From: Agapanthus africanus | Lineage: Eukaryota > Streptophyta > Magnoliopsida > Asparagales > Amaryllidaceae | DNA length: 64,000 nt | Direction: 5' to 3' | Assembly: GCA_030015575.1 (NCBI GenBank) | Contig: CM057337.1 | Coordinates: 294,152,044-294,216,043 of the forward strand | Part shown: one piece after another, positions 11,365 through 23,570 of the stretch | How the letters are laid out: every line of letters starts with the position of its first letter | How positions within the stretch are numbered: the stretch's first letter is position 1 | Made by a program: the position numbers and the translations under genes | Notes under the pieces: generated by a model | What the model was told of the DNA's origin: nothing | Database searches by the model: none | The model's input: only the letters and a program-made list of their open reading frames with translations

Positions 11365-11665
11365 ACGGGCACGGATGAAAACCCGAAAGGGCTCCGTGAG
11401 TAAAAACAGCAGGACTGCCGTCGAGTTTGTGAAAACCCGAAAGGGCACAAACTCGTAAAAAAAAAAAGAAATGAAATGCACTCGCAAAGTCCTCTCGACT
11501 TTGTGAGGAGAAAATTCCCGCGTGAGATCCCTACGACTCGCAAAGGGGCAACACACTTAGGAGTCCCCAGGAATCCTAAGGAGAAAATACACCTACGAGA
11601 TCCTTTCGACTCGTAGGGAGAAAATGGTTTTATGGGACCCTTACGGCCCATAAAATTGAAAAGTC
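11365..11665 (+). repeat. Hairpin array 2 in F
   Basis: A second run of hairpins resembles array 1. Arms seen: CACGGA/TCCGTG (11370-11375/11393-11398), CGAGTTTGTG/CACAAACTCG (11422-11431/11446-11455), CTCGCAAAGT/ACTTTGTGAG (11481-11490/11498-11507, one G-T pair), CTTAGGA/TCCTAAG (11556-11562/11574-11580), CCTACGAG/CTCGTAGG (11592-11599/11610-11617), and TTTTATGGG/CCCATAAAA (11628-11636/11647-11655). The first two share the loop GAAAACCCGAAAGGG; the others keep a loop like that of array 1. Confidence 0.8.
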
Positions 11666-11672
11666 TTAGGTG

Positions 11673-11677
11673 ACAGG
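11673..11677. repeat. Target-site duplication of element H (left copy)
   Basis: ACAGG lies directly before the LTR at 11678 and again at 32245-32249 after the second LTR. Removing H and one copy joins a CTTAGGTGACAGG segment to ATCTAAACCTGTCTCC, which restores the spacer seen at 10700-10735. Confidence 0.95.
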
Positions 11678-13843
11678 TGTTAGTTATATGTATGCCCTAG
11701 AGGCCATTACTGTACATACGATGTATATTGTAGTGGATGCTAGGACATATATAGGGAGGACTTTCTTGCTCGACATGATAGTATGATATCTGGTTGTACT
11801 TTATCTTAACATGTACTCTGATTGTCTCTATATTACATGTTGATAAAGCCCTTAGGATATGTACTCGACTACTGGGACTATGATGAGATCATACTAGTGG
11901 GGCCACGGTAGTCGACGAGTACATCCTATAACTGTTCCTAGTCGAGGGTATATCGAGACAGGGCATCGATACACCAGAGTAAACTAGCGTATACGCATCT
12001 TGACCCATATGATGGGCGATGGATGATCCCATATCCATCGGTGTTTGACATCAAGAATGGTGTACGGGTGCTCAGTGGAGACTGGGTACACTGGACGGAC
12101 TCGCCGAGAACTCCCAGATGGTATTATACCATACGTCAGATGGCAGTTCTCCGGTGACACTGGTACAGAGTAGCCTGTCGACCCGAGATCGTCATAGAGT
12201 CTTGTGTGATTCCCACTATGCTTTGATTTCCATCATACCACGTCCAAGAGGGCGTGCAAAAAGGTGGCTTTTGGGTACAGTCCCGAATCATATGGAGGCA
12301 ATGAGCGATAGGAGTGGATTCGTCTCTCCCGGTATAAGGAGTTGATGTTGTGCTGTGTTCGATTGGCTATAACCGGAAATCCCTGGCCAGGGTTGCTGAG
12401 ATTTACTGGTAAGTGTTATCAGTAGTTTCTCGAACTGTTATAGACCTCATATCGACACGACTTATCGAGCTACTGGGGTCTGACGTTTACCACCCCTAGG
12501 CGAGATATGCAACATATCAGACGACGAGACCGGACTGTACGGGAGTGTTACTGTTTGGATTCACAGGAGAATGTACAGGCTTGCTTGTTGATCTTCTAAG
12601 CGCTCAATACCTGGGTAGCTGTTACGTTTAGCTGACCGCTTGCAGCTTGTGGGTGTTTGATATGATCATCACCTACTGCCGGCGTATTGACGATTCTTTA
12701 GAGTCCTACACAGAGGTTTCTTGACTCAGGCAAAACGGAGTAGGAGCACATATGTGATATGTGCGGGACCGAGGATAATGCGATATGTGATACCGTATTC
12801 TATTCTCGTGATATTTGATATCAGCCGGGTCATCGGATCAAGTGTTGATTCGATGAATCGGTACGGATATATATTAGCCGGTTATATTCGATATAGCCGG
12901 ATTGTCGGATCAAGTGTTGATTCGATAATTTAATGTATATAATATATATGATATATTAAATTGCATTAACTAATATTTGCTCACTAAAAGATTCTTTTTC
13001 TCACTCGGGTAATACATTGATATATATGCGATATATGTTAAATGTATTATTTTATTTTGTTACGATAAATATTATATATGTGATATATAATATTGTAACA
13101 TGATATGATAACTAATGCAACTTGTTTAGTGGAGTTTAAACATGATTAGGGTTTGGATTAGGGTTAAGCTTTCTAGATGTTTCTAGAAGCTTTTCTTTTT
13201 GTCATGATAAAGATATTTTCAAGTGACTCATGCTTTAACCCAACCCAAACCCTAACCCTAGTCAATTCTCTACAATGGTTATGTCAACCATGGTTGCATT
13301 ATTCTTCATATCATTTCATTTTCTATTCATCACAAAAGAATTCTAACATTGTTCATTTTCTTCCTCCTTCATTCTTTCATGAAAAGCTTACTAGTTTTTC
13401 AAAAGGTGATGAATAAATATGAGAAAAAGATAAATAATGAGAGCAAAAATCCTACTTCATCATCCTCATCTTCCCTTGCCATTTAGATGAGGGTGTTCAC
13501 ATCATTTCATGAGTGTTAGCTTGTGTTAAAGAAACTTCAAGGTAGATCATCTTAGTATCGAAGATCGGAAGCAAAGGTTGCGTCTTTCTCTTCGTGGAAC
13601 CTCTCGAGAGTCCGGATCCCGATGATCGCAGCGAAGGGACCACAACACGGAGCATATGAAGTGAAGGACCGGATCTACAAAGGTTGTAATCCCTCTCACT
13701 TAGTGTTAAAGTGTTTAGCATGCTTGTTTTCGCCTAATCTCTAGTTTAAAGTTCCGTATTCGGGTTGTTCAGCACGGCTAAATTTGAAATTAGGCATGGT
13801 TGATGCCTCGTAGACCCTTGTGTGCGTGCCTAGCAACCCTACA
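11678..13843 (+). repeat. 5' LTR of element H
   Basis: The LTR is 2166 bases, TGTTAG to CCTACA. It contains the conserved LTR core (about 12060-12400), two palindrome modules about 75 bases apart (12810-12940), AT-rich palindromes near 13020-13095, and teloboxes on both strands (around 13147 and 13250). Confidence 0.95.
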
Positions 13844-13844
13844 G

Positions 13845-13857
13845 TGGTATCAGAGCC
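13845..13857 (+). other. Primer-binding site of element H
   Basis: TGGTATCAGAGCC lies one base after the LTR and is complementary to the 3' end of initiator Met-tRNA. Confidence 0.95.
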
Positions 13858-15393
13858 AAGCTAGAGCTTTAGGCAAAGTCTAGACGAAGTTTAAAGTCCG
13901 ATCGAACCCGGAAAACCCGATATAACCCCTTCTCTGGAAATTTTCTGTAACTTTGGATTTTTGTGAATTAAAAATTGCCAAAAAATTCAGCAGGGAATTC
14001 TATGAGTTACTGTGAAGCACGTGATGCTAACTCGACAAAGGAGGCACGGAACCGCGGCCCAACCCTGGGTTTCGCGGCGGTTCCGCGGCCACTTTGCTGA
14101 GTTACACCACGTGGCTGGCAGAGTAATTCTTGTCTTCAAGTGCTGAGTCTTCTGGAAATTTTTATTTTTTTTTATTCAACTGTTGAATTATCTGGGTTGT
14201 ATTGGGGACTTAAAGATTCGATCGGATATTTTAACTTTGTTTAGTTTTGTCTGGATAATTTTAGAAACTGTTAAAAAGTTCGAACGGATATCAATAACTC
14301 ACTTTTTCCCCTGTCGGAAAGTTTTTCAAAAGTTGGATTTTTTCTCGTGTTTAAGAATGTTCTAAGTCATGCAAGTAACTCGGTGGACCCTCTAGAAGAC
14401 AACAAACCTTAACTCGATTATGTGACCGTCTTGAACTGCCTTTTGAACCTTAGGGTTTGGGGCAGTACGGCGTGTCACATGTGAGGCGTTGGCTTGACCC
14501 TTCTACGGCTGGACCATTGGTACTGTGGCATGTGATGAATGTTTTTAAACTGATTTCAAGTGTTGAGATATATTGGGGAAATCTTGGGTGCTTGATGATT
14601 CGATCGGAAAGTTTAACTTTTTCTATTTATCTGGAATGTGATACAATATTTGGAATCCACAGGTAGTTATGAGATAACTAATTTGAATATTATAAACATA
14701 GCAGTTTAGTCTCAGATGATCGGTTGCCACGGAATTTTGATGTGATCAAAAGTCCGTCGCAATCACGTAGTGTACACGAATACTCGCCGGATAAACTTAA
14801 TAGACAGCTACGCCCCATAGCCCCGACCAAGTGACTGTAGGAGAACCCCGTCGACGAAAGCATCCGTTCGGGTGCTCGCGGTAGCGGTGTTCCGCCTTGG
14901 TGCACTTCGTCGACGGTATCAGGGGTGCGGCCGTCTACTAAAGTTTGCGACGAGCATTCGATCAGGACAGTCGGGAATCTTGTTGAATTGCCCGACTTGA
15001 TATTGAAAAGAGTTTTCAATAATGAGACTAAAATGCGGGGTTTATAATTTTTAGGCATGTGATGTCTAAGGAATTCATTTGGTCAGGCATGCGATGTCTG
15101 AGGTGGTTGCGGATTCCAACTGTTGTAGTTTTACACTTTCTTTTCTATGACCGTAAGCGTAGTATGTGGTGTATCGCCGGCTTCGTTGCTATACATCAAC
15201 GACAATCGGGATACGCATACTTTCTTACGTTGATGATATGAGATATTATGTGTTGCTGTGATATGTTGTATTGGATCGTCGCGTTTGAATAGCCGGGGGT
15301 TTTATGTGAGATGAGAGTTTTTCTTTTTCATTCATGTAATATTCATTTGTATGTAATATTCTTTTATTGGGGCACTTCCAGGTAGCGGAAGAT
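13858..15393 (+). other. Copia leader of element H, first part
   Basis: This is non-coding leader, cut at 15393 by element I and continuing at 25791. It contains a long imperfect hairpin just after the PBS (13996-14129), a stretch with clear similarity to the inside of gypsy element D (about 14330-14640), and the GC-rich conserved block (about 14760-14960). No coding signal was found. Confidence 0.8.
15389..15393. repeat. Target-site duplication of element I (left copy)
   Basis: AAGAT lies directly left of element I and again at 25791-25795. Element B carries the undisrupted equivalent of this site near 888, showing that I landed in H's leader. Confidence 0.95.
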
Positions 15394-17610
15394 TGTAGGG
15401 TTCCTAGGCACACTAATGAGGTCTCACAAGGCATCAACCATGCCAATTTCAAATTTTACGGGTGCCGAGAAACCCTAATACGGATCGTTAACTAGAAATT
15501 TAGGCGAAACTACGAGCTAGTTAACAACTTAACTAAAGTGTAACGGAAATACAACCTTTGTAGATCCGGTGCTCCACCTCCATAGCTCCGTGATGATGTC
15601 TCCTCGCTGCGATCATCGGATCCCGGGCTCTAGTGTCGGCTTCATCGGAGAATAGATGGGCTAGGTCATCGACTACGACGCCGAAGATGATCTACGTCGA
15701 GGCATCACTAGATCAAGCTCTACCTTCACCAAGCCATGAAAACTTGTGAAGGAAACACACTCTACTACTTGGCAAGAGGTAGAGGATGAAAAAATAGGCA
15801 GTGGGTTCACTTTAGAATTGGATTTCTCACTCATTTCATCAAGTCACCATTGATGAAGACTAGGTTTTCTTCTTGAAGAAGAAGAAGAAGATGATGATAA
15901 TATTATGATAAGTTGTTATGAAAAAGAAAAGAAAATCAAAACTTATCATCATATAACCATGGTCAAGTGTAGAGAATAAACTAGGGTTAAATGGAGTGGT
16001 TAGGGTTAAGCATGAGACAAAATGGTCACTTTGGTCAAAGCTTCATGAAGCTTCAACTAGAAAACAAAGTTAGCCACCATTTTCTCTTAATGCTTATCAT
16101 TTTCCAAATGAATAACTAAATAAGATAAATGAAAAAGAAAACAAAACCCTAACCATTCATATAACTATGGTTTAATCTTTACACAAACTCAAGTGAGCAA
16201 GTATAATCAAACATGATACAAACTTGTGTACAAAAGTATATCACATATACAATGTGCACAATCCAAGTAAGAAAATCCATTTAAAGTGAACCAATACTAG
16301 TTAATGCAAAGTAATATATCAAATATATAATTATGCATTAAATCATTAAATCAACTCTTGATTTAACGATCCGGTCATATCGCATATAACCGACTAGTAT
16401 CCTATGTATCGACTTATCGAATCAATCTTTGATTCGATAACTAGGTTATATCGCATACAACCATTCGACACATTCATCGCGAGAATGAAATACTGTATCA
16501 CATACACGCATTATTCTCGGTCCCGCACATATCTCATATGCGCTCCTATTTCGTTTCGCTTGAGCCAGGAAACCTCTGTGTAGGACTGTAAAGACTCGTC
16601 AATACGCCGGCAGCAGGTGATGATCAAATCAAACACCCACAAGCCGCAAGCGGTCTGCTAAACGTAACGGCCACCCGGGTATTGAGCGATCAGAAGATCG
16701 ACGAGCAAGCCCGCTCACACTCCAGTAAATCCAACCAGTAACACTACCGTACAGTCCGGTCTCGTCGTCTGATATGTCGCATATCTCGCCTAGGGGTGGT
16801 AAACGTCAGACCCCAATAGCTTGATAAGTCGTGTCGATATGAGGCCTATAACAGTTCGAGAAACTACTGGTAACACTTACCAGTAAATCTCAGCAACCCT
16901 GGCCAGGGATTTCCGGTTATAGCCAATCGAACACAGCGCAACATCAACTCTCTATACCGAGAGAGACGAATCCCCTCCTATCGCTCATTGCCTCCATGTG
17001 ATTCGGGACTGTACCCAAAAGCCACCGTTTTGCACGCCCTCTTGGACGTGGTAAGATGGAAATCAAAGCACAGTAGGAACCACACAAGACTCTATGACGA
17101 TCTCGGGTCAACAGACTACTCTGTACCAGTGTCACCAGAGAACTGCCATCTGACGTATGGTATAATACCATCTGGGAGTTCTCGGCGAGTCCATCCAGTG
17201 TACCCAGTCTCCACTGAGCACCCGTATATCTCCTCTGATGTCAAACACCGATGGATATGGGATCATCCATCGCCCATCTGTATGGGTTGAGAAGGTATAC
17301 GCTAGTCTACTCTGGTATATCGATGCCCCGTTTCGATATACCTACGATTAGGGACTTTAAAGGATGTACTTATAGACTATCCGTCCCCACTAGTATGATC
17401 TGCATCATAGTCCAGGTAGTCAAGTACACATCCTAAGGGCTTTACCAACATGTAACAGAGAGACAATCAGTGTACACGTTAAGGTAAAGATCAACCAGAT
17501 AGCATACTATCATGTCGAGTAAGAAAGTCCTCCCTATATATGTCCAAGCATCCACTACAATATACATCCTATGTACAGTAATGGCCTCTAGGGCATACAT
17601 ATAACTAACA
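15394..17610 (-). repeat. 3' LTR of element I
   Basis: The LTR is 2217 bases, plus-strand ends TGTAGGGTTCC and ATAACTAACA. Palindromes with strong pairing: TTAAATCAA/TTGATTTAA (16346-16354/16358-16366) and a 12-base pair of arms at 16414-16425/16429-16440. Confidence 0.95.
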
Positions 17611-17622
17611 ATCTCCCACTTG

Positions 17623-20440
17623 CACTAGGGCCATCTGATAGCAGTGGTAGTAGTATCTCATACTCAACCATCCCATAAAAGTCTCTCTCTGGGAATAGGC
17701 CTTCGTGAGTGGATCCGCCGTGTTATCCTCTGAGTCTACTCGCCTAACCTCGATCACCCTGGAGATCAACCATCTCCATGATCAGGTGACACTGCCTTAG
17801 AATATGTCTGGATCACTGATGGGACGGACGTTCCTTGGCATAAGCCACAACTCCATTGTCACACAATGGGAGGAACTATGTTCATCTCATGAACAAATAT
17901 ACATCCAGACTGCCTCTTTGGTTGCATCTTAAGTAGCGATGTATCGAGCCTTTATCGTCTAGTATGCCACGGTATCTAGCTTGGAACTCTTCCAACATAC
18001 CGTCCCTTTACTGAGGGTAAAGACAATGCCTGCGACTGACTTTCAGTCGTCCTTATCATCCTGGAACCCTTCCAGTGATTCTACCGAGGATCGGTTGATA
18101 CCATCTCACTACAACTAGTGAGTATTCTAACATCCATTTAGATCTATCTCAAAGATCCAAAATCCTGGATTTAGTAGGTATCATTATGATCCTTTATGGA
18201 GAATCATTGTGATAAGCGGAGATTGACCAAGCGTAGCATAGGAAACTCCTTCCCTATCAAGAGTATGTCATCCACGTACTCTACGAGGATCATCACCATA
18301 CTCCCTACTACCTTTTTGTATATACAAGGTTCATCTACCATTTTGATGATGTCAAACTGTTTGACTACTACATCAAAACAGATGTTCCAACTCCGCGATG
18401 CCTGCTTTATCTTATAAAGCATCTTGTGCACGTTTCCGCTGCTCCCACTGTTTACGAAGCCCTCTGACTGTGTACTTATAGACTCTCTCTTCTAAAACAT
18501 CATTTAGAAAAGCAGTCATGGCACTCAACCGCCAGATATCGCAGTCATGGTATGTAGCCGTGGCAAGTAGGATCTGGATGGACTTAAGCATAGCCACTGG
18601 AAAAAGGTTTCATCATTATCCACGCCTGGTCAATGACGAAAAGCTTTAACAAGTCTAGCTTTGAAAGTTTCAACTTTTCCAAGTACACCAAGTAATCTTC
18701 TCAAGATATACTTGCTCCTGATGCGGATTTAACCCTTCAGATATAGCATCCAAAGTCCATACTTTGTTGGTGTATAAGGATTCCATCTCAGATCGCTAAG
18801 GATCCAGCCATTCTTACAGAGTCCCACTCCTGATGGCCTGCTCAAAACTAGTTGGGTCATCATCTCATGATGCAATCCTCGCTCCCACTGTCATAGAGTA
18901 ACCGAAGTATCTCTCTGGTGGGTGAGGAACCCTACTAGATCGGCGGAGAGGCTGAGGTTCGTTGGTTACTATTGAATCCTTCGGTTCTACCAAATCATTT
19001 GCTGTAGTTTGTATAGCTGAAACACTTCCAGTTCTACATAACTGACCTTGCCTCGAGCTTGTCCGGATTTTGCTTTTAGACATAGCCCGGACAACCCCAA
19101 ATCTTAACTAACTTAAGATATGGGCTCTTCCCATATCATATCAAATATGAAGTGGTAGGCAACTGATTTGATTTGAACCCTATTCAATAGGTATGCAGCT
19201 TCTCAAGTGCATAACTCCCAAAAGGAAATAGGTAACTCAGTAGTACTCATCATAGAGCACACCTTATATAGGGTGTGAATGCTCCGCCCCGATATACCAT
19301 TGTGCTGTGGTGTATACGGAGGAGTAATGCTGAGAGAGAATCTCATTCTCCTTTAGAAAAGTCCAGGATTTCCGTGCTCAAGTATTCTCCTCCTTGATCT
19401 CATCAAAGGACATAATACTTATACCCTTATTTTGGTTCTCTACTTCTAACTTATATTCTGTGAATATCTCAAAAGGTTCGGACTTGTGTTTCAACAGGAA
19501 CATTTGTCTGAATCTTGAGAGATCATCAGAGAACGTAATGAAGTATAAAGAACCAGTTCTGGCATGTGTAGACTGGGGACCTTGCATACATCATCATGTA
19601 TCAGTCCCAAGAGTTTACTAACTCTTTCTCTGTTTCCAGTAAACGGAGCTATGGTCATTTTATCTCTGTGACATGACTGGCAAGTTTCACAAGATGTAAA
19701 TTCAAACTTATTTAAATATGCATCTATATGTAACTTCAGCCAGTCGGATCACATTGATATGACCCAGTCTACAATGCCTCAAGAAGGATTCGTTCATTTC
19801 TGAACTCTTCCTCTTGTGTGTGTTCCGTATACTAAAGAACTGTAGTTTGATTTAGAACATCAATGCTTTTAGATAACGTGCCTGAACCGATCAACTTTTG
19901 ATATAAGAAATGTTCAAAAACATTATCCATCAATACAAAATTGTATCATTTCTTTACTAATAAAGAGACTGATATGATTTTGTATATCAGGTTCGGTATC
20001 TAATAACATTCGTTCAGAATCAATGTATTGGTAATACAGGGTGACAGTGACCAACAGACTTGGCTGCAACTCTTGCCCCGTTTTCTGCCTCATGAAACTT
20101 ATCACCCGTTCTCAGTTCTCTACCTTTCTGTAGCCCTATGTAACAGATTACATATTTGGGATCCTGATCTGGTATCACATACCCAGGACGTAGAGGATAC
20201 TGAGAAACAGTTCTGTATTTTGAACACACCCGAAGATGATGCATCAGCATGCACTCTCTTCGTTTGGGCGGCACGGGAATTCTGGTATTCCCCAATTTCT
20301 TGCTCTGTTTTATAACTATTATAAGTTGGAGCGGGACCAACGTTCCCCAGCTCAGTATAACAAGCGGGTTCGGTCAATAATCCGTATTATTATCTTGATT
20401 AAGGCGTGATATGGTCGCTACCAGGAGAGAGAGAGAAGAA
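17623..20440 (-). pseudogene. Decayed copia pol of element I
   Basis: On the minus strand, copia pieces appear in order: protease-like CDTRSGS (near 20180), the pre-integrase region (about 19760-19800), the VPHPPERY segment (near 18920), reverse transcriptase with KQASRSWN and YVDD (18267-18278), and RNase H-end similarity toward 17700. Many breaks are present and no functional protein is expected. Alignment with B and H should show that much of the damage is shared. Confidence 0.8.
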
Positions 20441-23400
20441 AACACTCAGCGTGCGCTCTTGCAAGATCAGATTGGTTTTTATTTTATCTAATCAGGATGG
20501 CTCCCACTGCTTTTTATCAAATCTTCCTTCAAACCCTAAAAGGAAAGACTAGCCGGGATTAATTACACACTACAAGTTCGCCAATCTTTCAGCCAGGCCA
20601 GTGTCGGTACTTTGAGGGAGGTCCCCCGTGCTTTCGGACGAACCTAATTAATGTAAACCTCGTTTTCCCAGAGGCGTAACCCCGTTGACACCTTTCTAGA
20701 CACCTACTTGATCGGCTAATTGTAATGTGTAAAACTCTCCCAGGAGTAACTCTTACTCGCAGCGGGTATCGGGATCCAACTATCTCATAGAAGGTATGCA
20801 ATCTCATTGCAAATTTCAACACTTGAAATTCCCGATAATATTTTGCCCCAAGCCTTCTATGACCTTGACAACGGCCAACAAATCATAGGCTGCTAGTCAA
20901 GTTCAACCCGTCATTTCCTGATTGAATCAAACCCACCCGCACGACCCTTGATAAAGGCCAACAAGGTCGCACGACTACCCTAACCCAATCTGCATCATAT
21001 GCAAAAGCAGATAAGCACCAGTTAGCTACCGCACACTGCGCCTTGACAAAGGCCAACAAACGCAGCACGAATACTAACTACTACTTATCTGAAAAGACGG
21101 AGGGCTACGACAGGTTTTTCTGAAAACCTATTGCGTAATGAACTTGATATCGTTGTAGAATCAAATGATTTTAAAATGGAGTGCTTTTGAGGCTTTTCTA
21201 GTTTTGCTAAAGGAGTCACTCCCGGTGAAGGGATCATCGGTCCTTTCCTCGTCGAATAAGATGCGGGATATATCATATATATCACTGTGCAAAGCAAAAA
21301 CTCTTAAAAGCAATCAAAAGACAAACCGAGTGTGTAGCATCTGCCAGTTATTGCTAAAGGAGTCACTCCCGGTGAAGGGATCTCGGTCCTTTCCTCATCG
21401 AATAAGGTGCAGGATATATCACATATACCGCTGTACAAAGCAAGAACTGTAGCTACCTGTTTTATTTTTGAAATTCGATTCTACAACATCTTAGGTTTCT
21501 TTTTATTTCATTAATCACATTAATGAAGTCCCATCATTTAAGTTACCTAAACATCACAGATAAATACGACGTACACTTATGCCATCCGCATGCGCCTCGA
21601 TGTCCCCTCGTGCACCGTTAGGTTAGGTAACTAACGGCAGAGCGGGGCAGGGCTAGCGCGGGTATAAAACATAAGTAACGCCTATATAATATATCATATA
21701 TACTATATACTGTATCTATCACAGAACATCACATGATCACATCACAGATATCGCAGCAGAAGAAACATATGAAATATTGGATATACTAGGACGTCCGTGT
21801 TTTCAATACGAGCCAGTATAAAACAAGGATTCCACGGTCGTGATGAATAGCCAAACCCACACCCCTAGACCCCTACGAGAGCGGCAAGCAACCCTACCAA
21901 TTCTAGAGTTAGGAGACCCAGGCTTGACTCCTCGAGTTGGTCTCCCACTGGACTCCAGAACCCGGTTACTTGTGCCCTCCTCCTTGGGTCTATCCTAGTG
22001 CGGAAAAGTAAATAATATACAAAGGGTGACATCTTCCGCAACCTGGAAGTGCCCCAATAAAAGAATATTACATACAAGTTTTTACATGAATGAAAATGAA
22101 AAACACTCATCTCACATAAAAACCCCCGGCTATTCAAACACGACGATCCAATATAACATATCCAGCAACACATAACATCACATGTCATCAACGTAAGTAA
22201 ATATGTCCATCCCAATTGTCGTTGACATATAGCAACGAAACCGGCGATATCACATATTACACTTACGGTCACAGAAAAGAAAGTGTAAAACTACAACAGT
22301 TAGAATCCGCAATCTCTTTACACATCGCATGCCTAACCAAATGAATTACTTAGACATCGCATGCCTAACAATTATAAACCCCGCATTTTAGTCTCATTAT
22401 CGAAAACACTTTTCAATATCAAGTCGGGCAATTCAACAAGATTCCCGACATGCAGATCGAATGCTCATCGCAAACTTCAGTAGACGGCCGCACCCCCGAT
22501 ACCGTCGACGAAGTGCACCAAGGCGGAACACCGCTGCCGCGAGCACCCGGACGGATGCTTTCGGCGACGGGGTTCTCCTACAGTCACTTGGTCGGGGCTA
22601 TGGAGTGAGGTTGTCTATTAAGTTTACCCGGCGAGTATCCGCGTACGCTACGTGATTGCGACGGACTTTTGATCACATCAAAATTCCGTGGCAACCGATC
22701 AATTGAGACTAAACTGCTATGTTTGTAACATTCATTGAGTTATCTCATAACTACTTGTGAATTCCAATTATTGTATCCCATTCCGGATAAATAGAAAATG
22801 TCAAACTTTCCGATCGAACAATCGAACACCCAAGTTTTCCCGATACAGATCAACACATGAAACAAGTCTAAAAACATTCAGTTTGTGCCTCAGTACCAAC
22901 GGTCCAGCCGTAGAAGGGTCAAGCCAACGCCTCACATATGGCACGCCGTACTGCCCCAAACCATAAGGTTCAAATGGCAGTTCAAGACGGTCACATAATC
23001 GAGTTAAGGTTTGTTGTCTTCTAGAGGGTCCATCGAGTTACTTGCACTACTTAGAACGTCTTTAAACCACGGAAAAATCCAACACTTGGAAATTTCCCGA
23101 CAGAGGAAAAATTGGGTATTTATATCCGGTCGAACTTTTTAACATATTCTAAAATTTATCCGGAAAGCCGCATAGACAAAATCTGATACTCCGATCGAAA
23201 CACCGAATCCCCAAAACAACCCCAGAAAATTCAACTCTTGAATAAATATTAAAAAAATCCAGAAAATCCAGCACCAGAAATCATGAATTACTGTACAAAA
23301 AATATAGGACAATCTAATAATTAGGCCGCGGAACCGCCGCATAAGCAGGGCTTATGCCTCGGTTCCGCCGCACTCTGGAAGCTTCACTTGAAAAATTTTG

Positions 23401-23556
23401 TATCGTAATTCGTAGAATTCCCTGCTGAATTTTTTAGCAATTTTTAATTTCGAAAAATCCACGTTTTCAGAAAAAGTCCAGAGAGCGTGGAAAAAAGGGG
23501 TTTCGGGTTCGATCGGACTTCAAACTCCGTCTAGACTTCGCCTAAGGCTCTAGCTA
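20441..23556 (-). other. Copia leader of element I
   Basis: The leader is about 3.1 kb of non-coding sequence. Minus-strand features: pyrimidine tract at the pol border (about 20424-20445), three copies of the GTCAAGG-type motif (20863-20881, 20946-20964, 21041-21060), two copies of the duplicated stem-loop (arms 21209-21214/21241-21246 and 21356-21361/21387-21392), the GC-rich block (about 22470-22640), and a long PBS-proximal hairpin (23285-23411). Confidence 0.78.
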
Positions 23557-23569
23557 GGCTCTGATACCA
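23557..23569 (-). other. Primer-binding site of element I
   Basis: The plus strand reads GGCTCTGATACCA, the complement of the initiator Met-tRNA primer site, one base from the 5' LTR edge at 23571. Confidence 0.95.
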
Positions 23570-23570
23570 C

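Noticed and set aside
23557-23569. tRNA gene fragments at the GGCTCTGATACCA sites
   Set aside because: These match only the 3' end of initiator Met-tRNA next to LTR edges; they are primer-binding sites, with no tRNA body around them.
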